A stretch of 64,000 nucleotides of DNA, from NCBI GenBank assembly GCA_020026395.1, contig JAHHQM010000006.1:1-64000 (forward strand). The letters are read 5' to 3'. The translations under genes and the position numbers were made by a program. The notes under the pieces were generated by a model. The model worked only from the letters and a program-made list of their open reading frames with translations, was not told the origin of the DNA and made no database searches. Below are positions 52,473 to 61,390 of the stretch, in pieces (position 1 is the first letter of the stretch; every line of letters begins with the position of its first letter). This DNA is from Alistipes sp. (GTDB lineage: Bacteria > Bacteroidota > Bacteroidia > Bacteroidales > Rikenellaceae).

Positions 52473-54659
52473 TTACTTGCTGTAAGCCTTCAGACCCGTC
52501 AGACGGATAATCTGGGTCGGGAGCTGGGTCTTACCGGGATAGCCTTTCAGGTGCATATCACCACCTGACTCGTAAACTTCGTAGGGAACAAGCTTGGTCT
52601 GGTTATCGTCGGAGTTGGCGATGAATACCTTCACGACAAGACCGTTCTTCAACTCGCAACCCCACAGCGTGGTCTCGTGGCTGTCGACCGAAAGAGCAGA
52701 AATACCTTCCTTGAGCAGTCTTACAACCATAGCCGTAAATTTCTTCTTGATGGTTTCCGAATCGTTGTGAACACCGTTGGTGGTCATCCAGCTGGAATAA
52801 GCACCGTAAGAAACTACATATTCGCTATTGAACCATTTGCGCTCCTCGTCGGCAGGCAGAACGTCTGCCTTGACAAAGTAACCGCCGTCCTCGACATAAC
52901 CCTTGCGATCGGGCGTGCAATAGTTGCTTGCCCATTTCATACCGCCGCCTTCCAAGAACCAGCGGATGCCGTTATCGGTCGAGTGCATGTAGTCAACCCA
53001 GCAAGCCTGGAATACGTCGAAAATCTTCAGACTATAGGTGTTGCCCTGTCCAAAGGGTACCGAATCGGGAATTGTGTAACCTTTCTTCTGAAGGTCGGTC
53101 ATCCACCATTGCAACATGTTGGAGGCAGTAGCTGCCCAGCACAACAGACCGTCACCGTTCCAATTCTTGTTTACGTCCGTCCAGCCGCTGCTCATCGAAA
53201 CACCGTCGCAGAACAACAAACCGTTGATGAGGTTACCGTTCTCGTCGTATTCGTCGGCCGAGGTGACCGAAACAAAGATCGAGTTACTCTTCTTGTCGCC
53301 CTTCGTGGCGTAGAATTCAAACGAACCCGAACGTTTCGAAGTGAATACGTGACCCGAAATGGCATCGTCGAAAATATCGTGTTTCTTGTGGATCGTGCAT
53401 TTGTCGGTGACATCCTTGCCGTCCTGCATGATGACGAATTCGATCTTGTCCTGACCGTCGGCAACGATCGAGGTCTTACCGTCTACGGTGCTCAATTCGA
53501 TCGGGCCTTCCTTGGGAGCGGGAGCTTTGACCTTAAGCGACGAACCGATCTCCTGATATTCGTTGAGGAGCATTGCACCGTTGAAGATGGTGACATTCTT
53601 GAACTCCTGCTTGTCGGCATTCATCACAAAACCCGAAGCCGTTACCGAAATCTGGGCGTCTTTCTGGGTCGGGATACCCCATACATAGATGTAGTCGTAT
53701 CCGTCGAGGTTGTCGCCGACTTCGATCTCAACGGGCTCGGCAAAATTAACGGCCAGCGAGGTTTGTTTGTCGGTGTAACCCCATCCGAAGTCCTCGTTAT
53801 CCTTCATGCCCTTCAGCATGGCGGCATCGGACAGATCGTAGTAACCCGTGAAATATACGGCACCCAGATCCATGTTGAGCGAGTTGAGGCCGACGATTGC
53901 GGGAGCGTCGCACGATTTGATGTGGTGAACGAACAACGAACCGCAGGGCATTACCTTCATATCGACGGGGGTGTTACCGTTCTCGGCAACGACAAACTGA
54001 CCTTTCTCGTCGGTCTGGAGTTGAGTCCACGACGATACGTAAGGCTGGTCGAGGGTCAGCTTCTCAAGACGATTCGTCGGCTCGAGCATCATCTGTGGAG
54101 CAAAGGTGATTCGCTTGCTGGCTGCGTCCCATTTACCACCCATCAGCAGGCGCATCTGCCAATTCTGACCGGCTTCGGCTTTCAACTCATGGAGAGGAAC
54201 ATCCACACCTTCAACCGTGGCACGGCCGTCGGCTGCGCGTTTCATGGTCAGCGGCAGATAGATCACCTCTTCGGTGGCGTTGCTGCGGATCAGGGCAATG
54301 GCCGAAGTCTGCTCTGAAAATTCGTAGCGTACGGGCAGTTGCTTGGTCGGAGCGATCTCGGCCGAAAGGTCGAAGCGTAATTTCAGCATTACGTCGGGTT
54401 CGGGTTCGGGCTCGGGTTCGGGATTCGGTTTGGGGTCGGGATCAGGCTCGGGTTCGGGTTCCGGGTCGGGATCAGGTTTCGGATCGGGGTCAGGTTCGGG
54501 TTCCGGATCGGGATCGGGGTCGGGATCAGGATCAGGCGTTTCTCCGCCCTGTTCGGGTCCGGGGGTGGGAGCCACCGCATCATCGCTTTCGCAAGAGGGC
54601 GTCATCAGCGAGAATGCGGCCGCGGCGAATAACAATAAAAAGAATCTAATTTTTCTCAT
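52473..54659 (-). CDS. Surface lipoprotein with IdeS/Mac-like (C66) cysteine protease domain
   Basis: A 728-residue lipoprotein (lipobox MTPSC, Cys23, then ESDD). A Pro/Asp/Glu linker of about 50 residues is followed by a beta-rich domain (about 95-390), an Ig-like domain (about 395-480) and a C-terminal papain-fold domain. GDGLLCWAATASNMLQWW closely matches the nucleophile region of streptococcal IdeS (LLCGAATAGNMLHWW), giving Cys507. SHETTLWG gives His661 (IdeS has HVINLWG), and FIANSDDN gives Asn682/Asp684 where IdeS has Asp-Ser-Asp. All key positions are thus occupied, with Asn in place of the first Asp. IdeS cuts IgG; the substrate here is unknown. The acidic residues after Cys23 suggest display on the cell surface. 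Confidence 0.8.
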   Translation of the reverse strand: MRKIRFFLLLFAAAAFSLMTPSCESDDAVAPTPGPEQGGETPDPDPDPDPDPEPEPDPDPKPDPDPEPEPEPDPDPKPNPEPEPEPEPDVMLKLRFDLSAEIAPTKQLPVRYEFSEQTSAIALIRSNATEEVIYLPLTMKRAADGRATVEGVDVPLHELKAEAGQNWQMRLLMGGKWDAASKRITFAPQMMLEPTNRLEKLTLDQPYVSSWTQLQTDEKGQFVVAENGNTPVDMKVMPCGSLFVHHIKSCDAPAIVGLNSLNMDLGAVYFTGYYDLSDAAMLKGMKDNEDFGWGYTDKQTSLAVNFAEPVEIEVGDNLDGYDYIYVWGIPTQKDAQISVTASGFVMNADKQEFKNVTIFNGAMLLNEYQEIGSSLKVKAPAPKEGPIELSTVDGKTSIVADGQDKIEFVIMQDGKDVTDKCTIHKKHDIFDDAISGHVFTSKRSGSFEFYATKGDKKSNSIFVSVTSADEYDENGNLINGLLFCDGVSMSSGWTDVNKNWNGDGLLCWAATASNMLQWWMTDLQKKGYTIPDSVPFGQGNTYSLKIFDVFQACWVDYMHSTDNGIRWFLEGGGMKWASNYCTPDRKGYVEDGGYFVKADVLPADEERKWFNSEYVVSYGAYSSWMTTNGVHNDSETIKKKFTAMVVRLLKEGISALSVDSHETTLWGCELKNGLVVKVFIANSDDNQTKLVPYEVYESGGDMHLKGYPGKTQLPTQIIRLTGLKAYSK
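54385..54545 (-). repeat. Hexanucleotide-type repeat coding for the Asp/Glu-Pro linker
   Basis: A degenerate array of about 6-bp units (GGTTCG, GGATCA, GGGTCG variants on the plus strand) encodes alternating Asp-Pro and Glu-Pro, with occasional Lys or Asn. Unit changes would alter linker length without a frameshift. Confidence 0.8.
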
Positions 54660-54852
54660 GTTGGTTAAAAATTAAATATAGGGAGGTGGGTTAAAAAATT
54701 TCCATCCACAAATATATCTTTTTTTTCGGGGGGAATGAAATTTTTTCGACTCTTTTAACACCGATTTTTCGGATCGGCATTGCGGGTGTGCGGTCGTGGA
54801 AAAACGAAACCTGAAGATGAGTTTTCGGTTTCAATTCGCGGTAGGGCGGTGT

Positions 54853-55281
54853 TTACCTGTGGAGTTCCCTTTGGATCCACTCCATCAGTACGCTGACGGC
54901 ATATTGCTGTTCCGCGGGTGAGAGTGCCCGTCCTGCGGGGATGTGATGCCACTTCTCGAAACACCCCCTGCAACAGCAGGCCGTGGCGTGTTGCGCCTTG
55001 AAAACGGGATGCCCGCGCATGGGGGTCTGATGGCCGTCGTTGGGAATCGAGGCGGGGGCAAGACGCTTGGCGATGAAATCGGCCGCATGACGGCGGATTG
55101 TTTCCAGCCCTTTTTCGCGGATGTAGCTGCGATCGTCCTTTGAGAGGTGAAACCGACTGCGGAAATCCGATTTGGAGAGCCGCTCGAACAAAAGGGTATG
55201 GTCGTAGCGGGGGAGCGGTTCTTCTTTCGGGGGTTCGGGTGCGAACAGGTCGAGTTGCAGATCGGAGGTTTTGCGGGACAT
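54853..55281 (-). CDS. DUF4186 family protein
   Basis: A protein of about 142 residues matching DUF4186: FHLSKDDRSYIREKG, DFIAKRLAPA, and a cysteine/histidine-rich CCCRGCFEKWHHIPAGRAL region that may bind metal. Function unknown; some of these proteins sit beside DNA-repair genes, and a class II UvrA gene lies directly upstream here. The start at MSRKTSDLQ is chosen over an ATG 24 bases earlier because the promoter box lies so close. Own promoter at 55303. Confidence 0.8.
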   Translation of the reverse strand: MSRKTSDLQLDLFAPEPPKEEPLPRYDHTLLFERLSKSDFRSRFHLSKDDRSYIREKGLETIRRHAADFIAKRLAPASIPNDGHQTPMRGHPVFKAQHATACCCRGCFEKWHHIPAGRALSPAEQQYAVSVLMEWIQRELHR

Positions 55282-55302
55282 AGCAAACGGGATTCTATAC
55301 GG

Positions 55303-55310
55303 CAAAGATA
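55303..55310 (-). promoter_or_regulatory. -7 box of the DUF4186 gene
   Basis: TATCTTTG on the minus strand, 21 bp before the chosen ATG and immediately after the T-run of the uvrA2 terminator. Confidence 0.6.
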
Positions 55311-55311
55311 C

Positions 55312-55346
55312 AAAAAGGAATGACTCGTTGTCGGAGTCATCCCTTT
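55312..55346 (-). terminator. Terminator of the class II uvrA gene
   Basis: On the minus strand, an AAGGGATGACTC stem pairs with GAGTCATTCCTT, then TTT; 12 bp after the stop. Confidence 0.82.
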
Positions 55347-55357
55347 TATCGGACAGT

Positions 55358-57598
55358 TTAACGGAGATAGGTTCGGGTGACGGAGCGTTCGCATCGGGTC
55401 ATCTCGGCGGGCGTTCCCGCGAAGAGCAGCTCGCCACCGCTTCGACCACCGCCCGGCCCCAGCTCGATCACGTAGTCGGCCGCCTTCAGCACGTCGAGGT
55501 TGTGCTCGATGACGAACATCGAGTTGCCTTGCTCGACAAGACGGTCAAACAGTGCGATCATGTGGCGGATGTCCTGCAGGTGGAGACCGTTTGTCGGCTC
55601 GTCGAGGATGAAGATCTGCCCCTTCTCGTTGAGGTGCGAGGCGAGTTTCAAGCGCTGCAATTCACCACCCGAAAGCGTCGAAAGCGCCTGATTCAGATGG
55701 AGGTATTTCAAACCCACATCGATCAGCGGACGGAGTTTCTTCTCGATGACCGTACCCTCGAAGAACTTCGAAGCCTGACGCACCGTCAGATCCATCACTT
55801 CGGCGATGTTCAACCCGTCGAGCTTGAATTCCAGAGCTTGGGGCGAATAGCGCAGACCGCCACACGCCTCGCACGGAGTTTCGACCGAATCCATAAACGC
55901 CATATCGGAGATGATCACGCCTTTACCGCCGCAGACGGGACATGCGCCCTCGCCGTTGAACGAGTAGAGGCTTGCCGAACGGCCGCTCTTCGTGGCGAAG
56001 AGTTTGCGGATGTCGTTCGCCACACCCGTATAGGTTGCGGGAGTGGAGCGCAGGCTGACGCCGATGTCGCGCTGGTTGATGGCGACGACGGGGTCGGGGC
56101 ATTGGCGTTTGAACTCCTCCATCAGGGAACTTTTGCCCGATCCGGCCACACCCGCCACGACGGTAAGCGCACCCAGAGGCAGGCGTACCGACAAATCGCG
56201 GAGGTTGTGCAGACGGGCATCCCGAATCTCGAACCAGCCGCTCGGTGTGCGGGGTGAGGCTTTGATGGGTGTATGTTCGCGGAGCAGACGTCCCGTGGCG
56301 GTGTCGCTCTTCAAAAGATCGGCATAACTGCCCTCGAACAACACGTTGCCGCCCTCGATTCCCGCACCGGGGCCCATGTCCACGATGTGGTCGGCCACCT
56401 CCATCATTTCGCGGTGGTGTTCGACCATGAGTACCGTATTGCCGCGGTCACGCAAACCCTCGACGGCCTCCATCAGCAGGTGTATGTCGTGGCTGTGCAG
56501 GCCGACACTCGGCTCGTCCAGCACGTAGAGCAGATCCGACAGCGACGAGTTGTTGTATTTGGCGATCTTGCATCGTTGCGCCTCACCGCCCGACAGCGTA
56601 CCCATCGGACGATCCAGCGTCAGGTAATCCAGACCGATGTCGATCAGAGCGCGGATGCGGTTCTCGAGCGACTCCTTGACATCGATCGCCAGCGGATGGT
56701 CGATCTCGGCGAGCCAGGTCAAAATGTCGGGCAGGGGCATGGCCGTGATGTCGGCGATGTTGCGTCCGTTGATCTTACACGAAAGGATCGTTTGGTTCAA
56801 TCGCTTGCCGCCACATTCGGGACAAACGCCCGTGGTGACCATCGGTTCGAGGATGCGCCAATGTACCTTGCCCTCGTCGGATTTGATGACGCTGCGGTAC
56901 ATGCGGTGCATCAGACCTTCGTATTTGGCGGTGCGCGGCCAGCGCTTGGGCGGATCTTTCAGTTTCATCGGCTCGGCATAGAGGAACAACTCCAACTCTT
57001 CGGGCGTGTAGTCCCGAATCTTCTTGTCGAGGTCGAACAAACCGCTGAAAGCGTACAGTTCCCAACGCCATTGTCCCGGTTCGAACGCCACATAATGGAT
57101 GACGCCCTCGTCGTTGAGCGACTTGTCGAAATCCACCAGCTTGTGTACATCGAGTTCGGTCACTTCGCCCAAGCCGTCACACTTCGGACAACGCCCCTGC
57201 GGATGGTTGAACGAGAAGGCATCGGAGTAACCCACGAACGGTTCGCCCACACGCGAAAACAACACACGCAGCTGGGCATAGATGTCGGTGTAGGTGCCCA
57301 GCGTCGAACGCACGTTGGGCGTGGGTTTCTTCTGGTCGATGACGATGGCGGGCGGAAGGTGCTCGATGCGTCCCACGTGCGGACGCAGGTATTTGGGCAG
57401 GTAACGCTGGGCAAAACTCGGAAAAGTATCGTTCAGTTCCCGTCGCGACTGTGCCGCCACGGTATCCAGGACAAGGGACGATTTTCCCGAACCCGAAACG
57501 CCCGTCACCACCGTGATTTGGTGTTTGGGGATGTTCAGGGAGATGTGCTTCAGATTGTTCTCGAAAGCATCCGTGATTTTAATACTTTTCTCTTCCAT
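55358..57598 (-). CDS. Class II UvrA (UvrA2-like) ATPase
   Basis: A 746-residue double ABC-type ATPase, clearly shorter than UvrA (about 940). Two P-loops (GVSGSGKSS, GVAGSGKSS), two signatures (LSGGEAQR, LSGGELQR) and two Walker B regions (YVLDEPSVGLH, FILDEPTNGLH) are present, with CPKCDGLG, CPECGGKR and CPVCGGKG zinc pairs. The UvrB-binding region found after the first P-loop in UvrA is missing, as in class II UvrA proteins such as those linked to drug self-resistance. It probably recognises DNA lesions or DNA-bound drugs without recruiting UvrB in the standard way. Confidence 0.9.
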   Translation of the reverse strand: MEEKSIKITDAFENNLKHISLNIPKHQITVVTGVSGSGKSSLVLDTVAAQSRRELNDTFPSFAQRYLPKYLRPHVGRIEHLPPAIVIDQKKPTPNVRSTLGTYTDIYAQLRVLFSRVGEPFVGYSDAFSFNHPQGRCPKCDGLGEVTELDVHKLVDFDKSLNDEGVIHYVAFEPGQWRWELYAFSGLFDLDKKIRDYTPEELELFLYAEPMKLKDPPKRWPRTAKYEGLMHRMYRSVIKSDEGKVHWRILEPMVTTGVCPECGGKRLNQTILSCKINGRNIADITAMPLPDILTWLAEIDHPLAIDVKESLENRIRALIDIGLDYLTLDRPMGTLSGGEAQRCKIAKYNNSSLSDLLYVLDEPSVGLHSHDIHLLMEAVEGLRDRGNTVLMVEHHREMMEVADHIVDMGPGAGIEGGNVLFEGSYADLLKSDTATGRLLREHTPIKASPRTPSGWFEIRDARLHNLRDLSVRLPLGALTVVAGVAGSGKSSLMEEFKRQCPDPVVAINQRDIGVSLRSTPATYTGVANDIRKLFATKSGRSASLYSFNGEGACPVCGGKGVIISDMAFMDSVETPCEACGGLRYSPQALEFKLDGLNIAEVMDLTVRQASKFFEGTVIEKKLRPLIDVGLKYLHLNQALSTLSGGELQRLKLASHLNEKGQIFILDEPTNGLHLQDIRHMIALFDRLVEQGNSMFVIEHNLDVLKAADYVIELGPGGGRSGGELLFAGTPAEMTRCERSVTRTYLR

Positions 57599-57679
57599 AG
57601 AGGGTCGGTTTTAAGCGAAATTTTCTCCCGAAGTTTTCGGGAAAACACCTAAAGGTACGTTAAATTTCGGAAAATTACT

Positions 57680-57716
57680 AAAATCGGCCGAACGGAAAGT
57701 TTTCCGTCCGACCGAT
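57680..57716 (-). terminator. Terminator of the alcohol dehydrogenase gene
   Basis: A stem of about 16 bp with one G-T mismatch (ATCGGTCGGACGGAAA with TTTCCGTTCGGCCGAT) followed by T's on the minus strand. Confidence 0.85.
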
Positions 57717-57737
57717 ACCTATTTTCAAAATCAGGGC

Positions 57738-58889
57738 TTAGAAGTCGATCTTCTCACCCTCGTAGAGTGCCACGTAGAGTTTCTCGAGATCCTCGACCGA
57801 AGTCTCACGCGGGTTGAACGACGTACAGATGTCGCGGAAGGCGTTTTCGGCCATGCGGTGTACCTCCTTCATCCAAGCCTCCTTCTCGATGCCGTATTCG
57901 CGGATCGAAGCGGGGACGTTGATCTCCTTCTTGAGGTTCTCGACAGCCTCGATGAACTCGGCGGTCGTCTCCTTGCCGATGAGCTTGGCCAGATCCTCAA
58001 AACGACGCGTAACTTTCGAGTTGTAGCGCATCACGTTGGGAAGAGCCAGCGCGTTTGCCCGACCGTGGGGAATACCGAACACACCGCCCATCTGGTGAGC
58101 CATCGAGTGTACGATACCCAACCATGCGTTGGTGAAGGCGTAACCGGCCAAAGCCGATGCGTCGTGCATGTTCTGACGAACCTCGCCGTTTTCGGGCTCC
58201 TCGCAAGCCTTCTTGAGGTTGGCGAAGATCAATTCGATCGAACCCTTGGCGAAAGCGTCGGCGTAGTTGTCATCGACGTTCGAGGTGTAGGCCTCGATCG
58301 AGTGGGTCAGGGCGTCCATACCCGTGTTGGCCGTAATGTCGGCGGGCATCGACTTGCAGAGATCACCATCGACGATGGCAATGTCGGGCTGCAATTCGTG
58401 TGAGGCGAGGGGATACTTCACACCCTTCACGCGGTCGGTGATCACGGCCAGCGAAGTGGTCTCGGTACCCGTGCCGCTCGTCGAGGGAACAGCCGCAAAA
58501 CGAGCCTTGTGACGCAGTGTGGGAATGCCGAACGGCTTGATCATCTCTTCGAACGGAAGTTCGGGATGCTCGTAAAGAATCCACATGGCTTTGGCTGCGT
58601 CGATCGACGAGGTGCCGCCCAGACCGATGATCCAGTCGGGCTGGAACTCCGAGATGAATGCCGCACCTTTGCGGACGGTCTCGATCGAGGGATCGGCCTC
58701 TACACCCTCAAATACTTTATACTCGATGCCGATTTCGGCCAGAAGAGCCTCGGCACGCTGAAGACTGCCGTTGCGGGAGGTCGAACCTTTACCCGTAACG
58801 ATGACTGCCTTGCGGCCGTCGATATTTTTCAGTTCCTCCAAGGAACCGTTTCCGTGGTACAATGCACCGGATCCATACAGTTTTGCCAT
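57738..58889 (-). CDS. Iron-containing alcohol dehydrogenase
   Basis: A 383-residue group III dehydrogenase. The cofactor motif IGLGGTSSIDAAKAMW and iron ligands in TGMDALTHSIEAY, HSMAHQMGG and GIPHGRANAL are intact. It reduces aldehydes or oxidises alcohols with NAD(P)H. The family includes lactaldehyde reductase and butanol dehydrogenase, and this sequence leans to the latter. A link with fucose breakdown (lactaldehyde) is possible but unproven. It is monocistronic, with its own promoter and terminator. Confidence 0.92.
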   Translation of the reverse strand: MAKLYGSGALYHGNGSLEELKNIDGRKAVIVTGKGSTSRNGSLQRAEALLAEIGIEYKVFEGVEADPSIETVRKGAAFISEFQPDWIIGLGGTSSIDAAKAMWILYEHPELPFEEMIKPFGIPTLRHKARFAAVPSTSGTGTETTSLAVITDRVKGVKYPLASHELQPDIAIVDGDLCKSMPADITANTGMDALTHSIEAYTSNVDDNYADAFAKGSIELIFANLKKACEEPENGEVRQNMHDASALAGYAFTNAWLGIVHSMAHQMGGVFGIPHGRANALALPNVMRYNSKVTRRFEDLAKLIGKETTAEFIEAVENLKKEINVPASIREYGIEKEAWMKEVHRMAENAFRDICTSFNPRETSVEDLEKLYVALYEGEKIDF

Positions 58890-58940
58890 AATTCAAAAAA
58901 GTTTTAAAGTGTGTAATACTTGTGTTTTTTAACTACGATG

Positions 58941-58948
58941 CAAAGGTA
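58941..58948 (-). promoter_or_regulatory. -7 box of the alcohol dehydrogenase gene
   Basis: TACCTTTG on the minus strand, 51 bp upstream of the ATG. Confidence 0.6.
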
Positions 58949-59240
58949 GGGCGGTTTTGTGGCGAAGACGTTATAAAAAATCGACTTAAATTTATAAAAT
59001 CGGATTTGAGTGTGAAAAAGTTTTCGGGTATATATACTAATATGTTGATAATCAGTATATGTTGTATTTTGTAGATTTTATAATAAAAGGAAATACTGCC
59101 TGCGCTATGTAAAAAGACGGATTGTTTCGGATGTCGCCTGAAATGTAAAAAAAGAGGAGGTTTTATCCGTTTTAGATGACAAAGTGCAATTAAATTACTT
59201 AAAACACGTAAATTTTTGGAAAAAATAGTATCTTCGCACA
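58949..59240. other. AT-rich intergenic DNA with a probable riboswitch promoter
   Basis: About 290 bp with no supported gene. Its right end holds TATCTTCG (about 59229-59236) on the plus strand, a near-consensus -7 box just upstream of the cobalamin riboswitch. A minus-strand frame of 144 codons across this region has no known motif. Confidence 0.5.
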
Positions 59241-59430
59241 CGAAAGGTTGCATCGTGTCGGCGACACGATGGATTAAAAGGGAATCCGGTGTGAATCCGG
59301 AACAGTACTCGCTGCTGTAAGTTCCTCTCCGTTTGTGCGGGGATGTGTCTGTCGCATTCTTGGCCACTGACTTTTTTCTTTAGAGTTGGGAAGGCGCGAC
59401 AGGTGGGACGAGTCAGAATACCTGCCTGAA
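59241..59430 (+). promoter_or_regulatory. Cobalamin riboswitch
   Basis: Hallmarks in order: GGTTGCATCG near the start, the AAAAGGGAATCCGGTGTGAA / TCCGGAACAGT core, the B12 box CGCTGCTGTAAG, CCACTG, and the closing GGGAAGG...CAGGTGGGACGAGTCAGAATACCTGCCTG segment. Downstream, GGTGTCCG pairs with CGGACGCC (about 59493-59514) as a possible part of the expression switch. It sits about 225 bp before a BtuH-like gene and should lower expression of the locus when cobalamin is plentiful. Confidence 0.93.
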
Positions 59431-59656
59431 TATATCTGATTTGCACCCCGCGGGTTTCGGGTTGAATCTAAAGGCTTTTCCGGTGTCCGTCGTCTCGGAC
59501 GCCGATTCCCCCTCGGATGAATCAAAATCCCGATTTCGTGTGTGCCGATCAGGCCGTAATGCGGAATGACGGGTATGGCTTTCGATTGATTTTCTCGGTT
59601 GTGGTTGTCTTCCCCATTATAAATAAGGTATGAAGTAAACCTAATAAACAAACAAT

Positions 59657-61276
59657 ATGAGGAAATTTTTTACTTTTTTGGCAACTATGTTGCTGGTGGT
59701 ATCAAACTGGAGTTGTGAGTACGACGACGACGGTTTGTGGAATGCGGTTGATGATCTGACGAACCGCGTGGAGGCCGTAGAGAAGGCCGTGGAGAATGCA
59801 AACAACAATATTGCAGCTTTGCAGAAGTTGGTTGACGCTCTTCAGAAGAATGTATCCATCGAATCGGTGGAGCAGACTGCAAATGGTTATACGATTAAGT
59901 TCACGGACGGTACGACCGCTACGATTACCAACGGTAAAGACGGACAGGACGGTATCAACGGACAGGACGGTATCAACGCTCCCGCAATTTCGGTTGTAAA
60001 GGGCGAGGACGGTTGCTACTACTGGGCACTCGACGGCAAGATCATCGAGGTTGACGGTCATAAGGTCAAGGCCGAAGGTCAGGACGGTGTAACCCCCCAA
60101 CTGCGCATTAACCCCACAACCAAGGAGTGGGAAATGTCGACGGACGGCGGTCTTACCTGGGAGCCCATGGGCGTGAAGGCCGAGGGGCAGTCGGGTGATT
60201 CGCTCTTCGCTTCGGTCGATGTAACGTCGAAACCCGGTTTTGCCATCTTCACGTTGGCTGACGGTACGGTGATCGAACTTCCGATGAAGGTCGAGATGCA
60301 GATCACGATGCCCGAGTACGATTCGTTCCTCTACAACGAGACGAAGGAGTATCAGCTTTCGATCTCGGGTGTCGAAAAGATGACTTGGACGAAACCCGAT
60401 GGTTGGAAAGTTGTGATCAGCAACAATATGATGTCTGTTACTTCGCCTGCACAGGATAATCCCTTTGCCGATGCCGCCGGTTCGATTACCATTATCGGAC
60501 TGACGGGCGATTCCGCTTGCATGGCAGAGATGCGTGTCGAGGTAAAAACAGGAAATTCCCATTCGTTTACCGTCACTTTCGAGGGGCAGGACTGGGAAAA
60601 ATGGGTCGTTGCAAACTACAAACCGAATATGTTTTCTACCACAGGCATCGGCAGTCCCGATGACTATGTATGGGTTGATGCCGATACACAACTGACGACG
60701 GGGCGTCCCACAGGCTTCATGAATGGTTGGGGCTATCCGTGGTTCGTATGCTCGTACAACTCGAACTCTCTCGATCAGAGCAAGTACGGAGGTTACACCT
60801 ATGACCTCTATGTTTACAATCCCAATGGTGTCGAAGACAGCACGAAGGGTGGCGGTGCTCAGGGTTCAGATAACTTCCTGACCACTTACGGCTATCTTGA
60901 TCTGGAACATCCTTATGGAGACGGACGTCCCATCCTGAAGTTTGCCGATGGTATGGCACGTACGATCACGAGCCTTTACATTGCTCCTACCTGCTACTTT
61001 TACTCGGTAGCCAGCAACGGTAATGCGTTGTCGCCTTCGGTTGAGAAGGATATTATCTTCCATGCCACGGGTGTTGCGGAGGACGGTCAGGAGAAGACAC
61101 TGACGATGGTCTTCGGATCGAAGTCGGGTATCATCAAAGAGTGGACGAAATGGGATCTTTCGGAGCTCGGCCCGATCGTGGAACTTCGTCTGAACCAGTC
61201 GGGTGGTGCGGATAACGGCTATGGTTATTCGTTGCCCGCATACTACGCAATCGACGATATTACGATTGAGTGGTAG
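59657..61276 (+). CDS. DUF4988-DUF4465 lipoprotein, BtuH-like
   Basis: A 539-residue lipoprotein (lipobox SNWSC, Cys20, then EYDDD). The first 80 residues form a DUF4988/PL29-N-type coiled coil (LTNRVEAVEKAVENANNNI). Then come a short collagen-like Gly-X-Y run (GKDGQDGINGQDG), a beta region, and a C-terminal DUF4465 domain (about 300-538) ending SLPAYYAIDDITIEW. DUF4465 proteins occur in cobalamin loci of gut Bacteroidota, where BtuH-type surface lipoproteins bind vitamin B12. The riboswitch upstream and TonB receptor downstream fit that role well. Binding itself cannot be seen from sequence. Confidence 0.85.
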   Translation: MRKFFTFLATMLLVVSNWSCEYDDDGLWNAVDDLTNRVEAVEKAVENANNNIAALQKLVDALQKNVSIESVEQTANGYTIKFTDGTTATITNGKDGQDGINGQDGINAPAISVVKGEDGCYYWALDGKIIEVDGHKVKAEGQDGVTPQLRINPTTKEWEMSTDGGLTWEPMGVKAEGQSGDSLFASVDVTSKPGFAIFTLADGTVIELPMKVEMQITMPEYDSFLYNETKEYQLSISGVEKMTWTKPDGWKVVISNNMMSVTSPAQDNPFADAAGSITIIGLTGDSACMAEMRVEVKTGNSHSFTVTFEGQDWEKWVVANYKPNMFSTTGIGSPDDYVWVDADTQLTTGRPTGFMNGWGYPWFVCSYNSNSLDQSKYGGYTYDLYVYNPNGVEDSTKGGGAQGSDNFLTTYGYLDLEHPYGDGRPILKFADGMARTITSLYIAPTCYFYSVASNGNALSPSVEKDIIFHATGVAEDGQEKTLTMVFGSKSGIIKEWTKWDLSELGPIVELRLNQSGGADNGYGYSLPAYYAIDDITIEW

Positions 61277-61345
61277 TGAGCGAAGTCGCATAAAGGAAAC
61301 AAAAATGGGTACTACCGTCGTGAAATTTTTTCAGGCGGGTAGTAC

Positions 61346-61374
61346 TTGTTTTTATACGGAGTTGTGTATCTTTG
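61346..61374 (+). promoter_or_regulatory. Possible internal promoter before the PKD-like lipoprotein
   Basis: TTG at 61346-61348 and TATCTTTG at 61367-61374 (18-nt spacer) precede the next ATG by 16 bp. An 8-bp inverted repeat (GTACTACC ... GGTAGTAC, about 61305-61344) lies just upstream and overlaps the -33 side. Confidence 0.55.
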
Positions 61375-61390
61375 GACAAAATATTGAAAT

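Noticed and set aside
59300..59450. A minus-strand reading of the riboswitch region as a short protein
   Set aside because: The plus strand shows a full cobalamin riboswitch consensus, which explains the conservation better.
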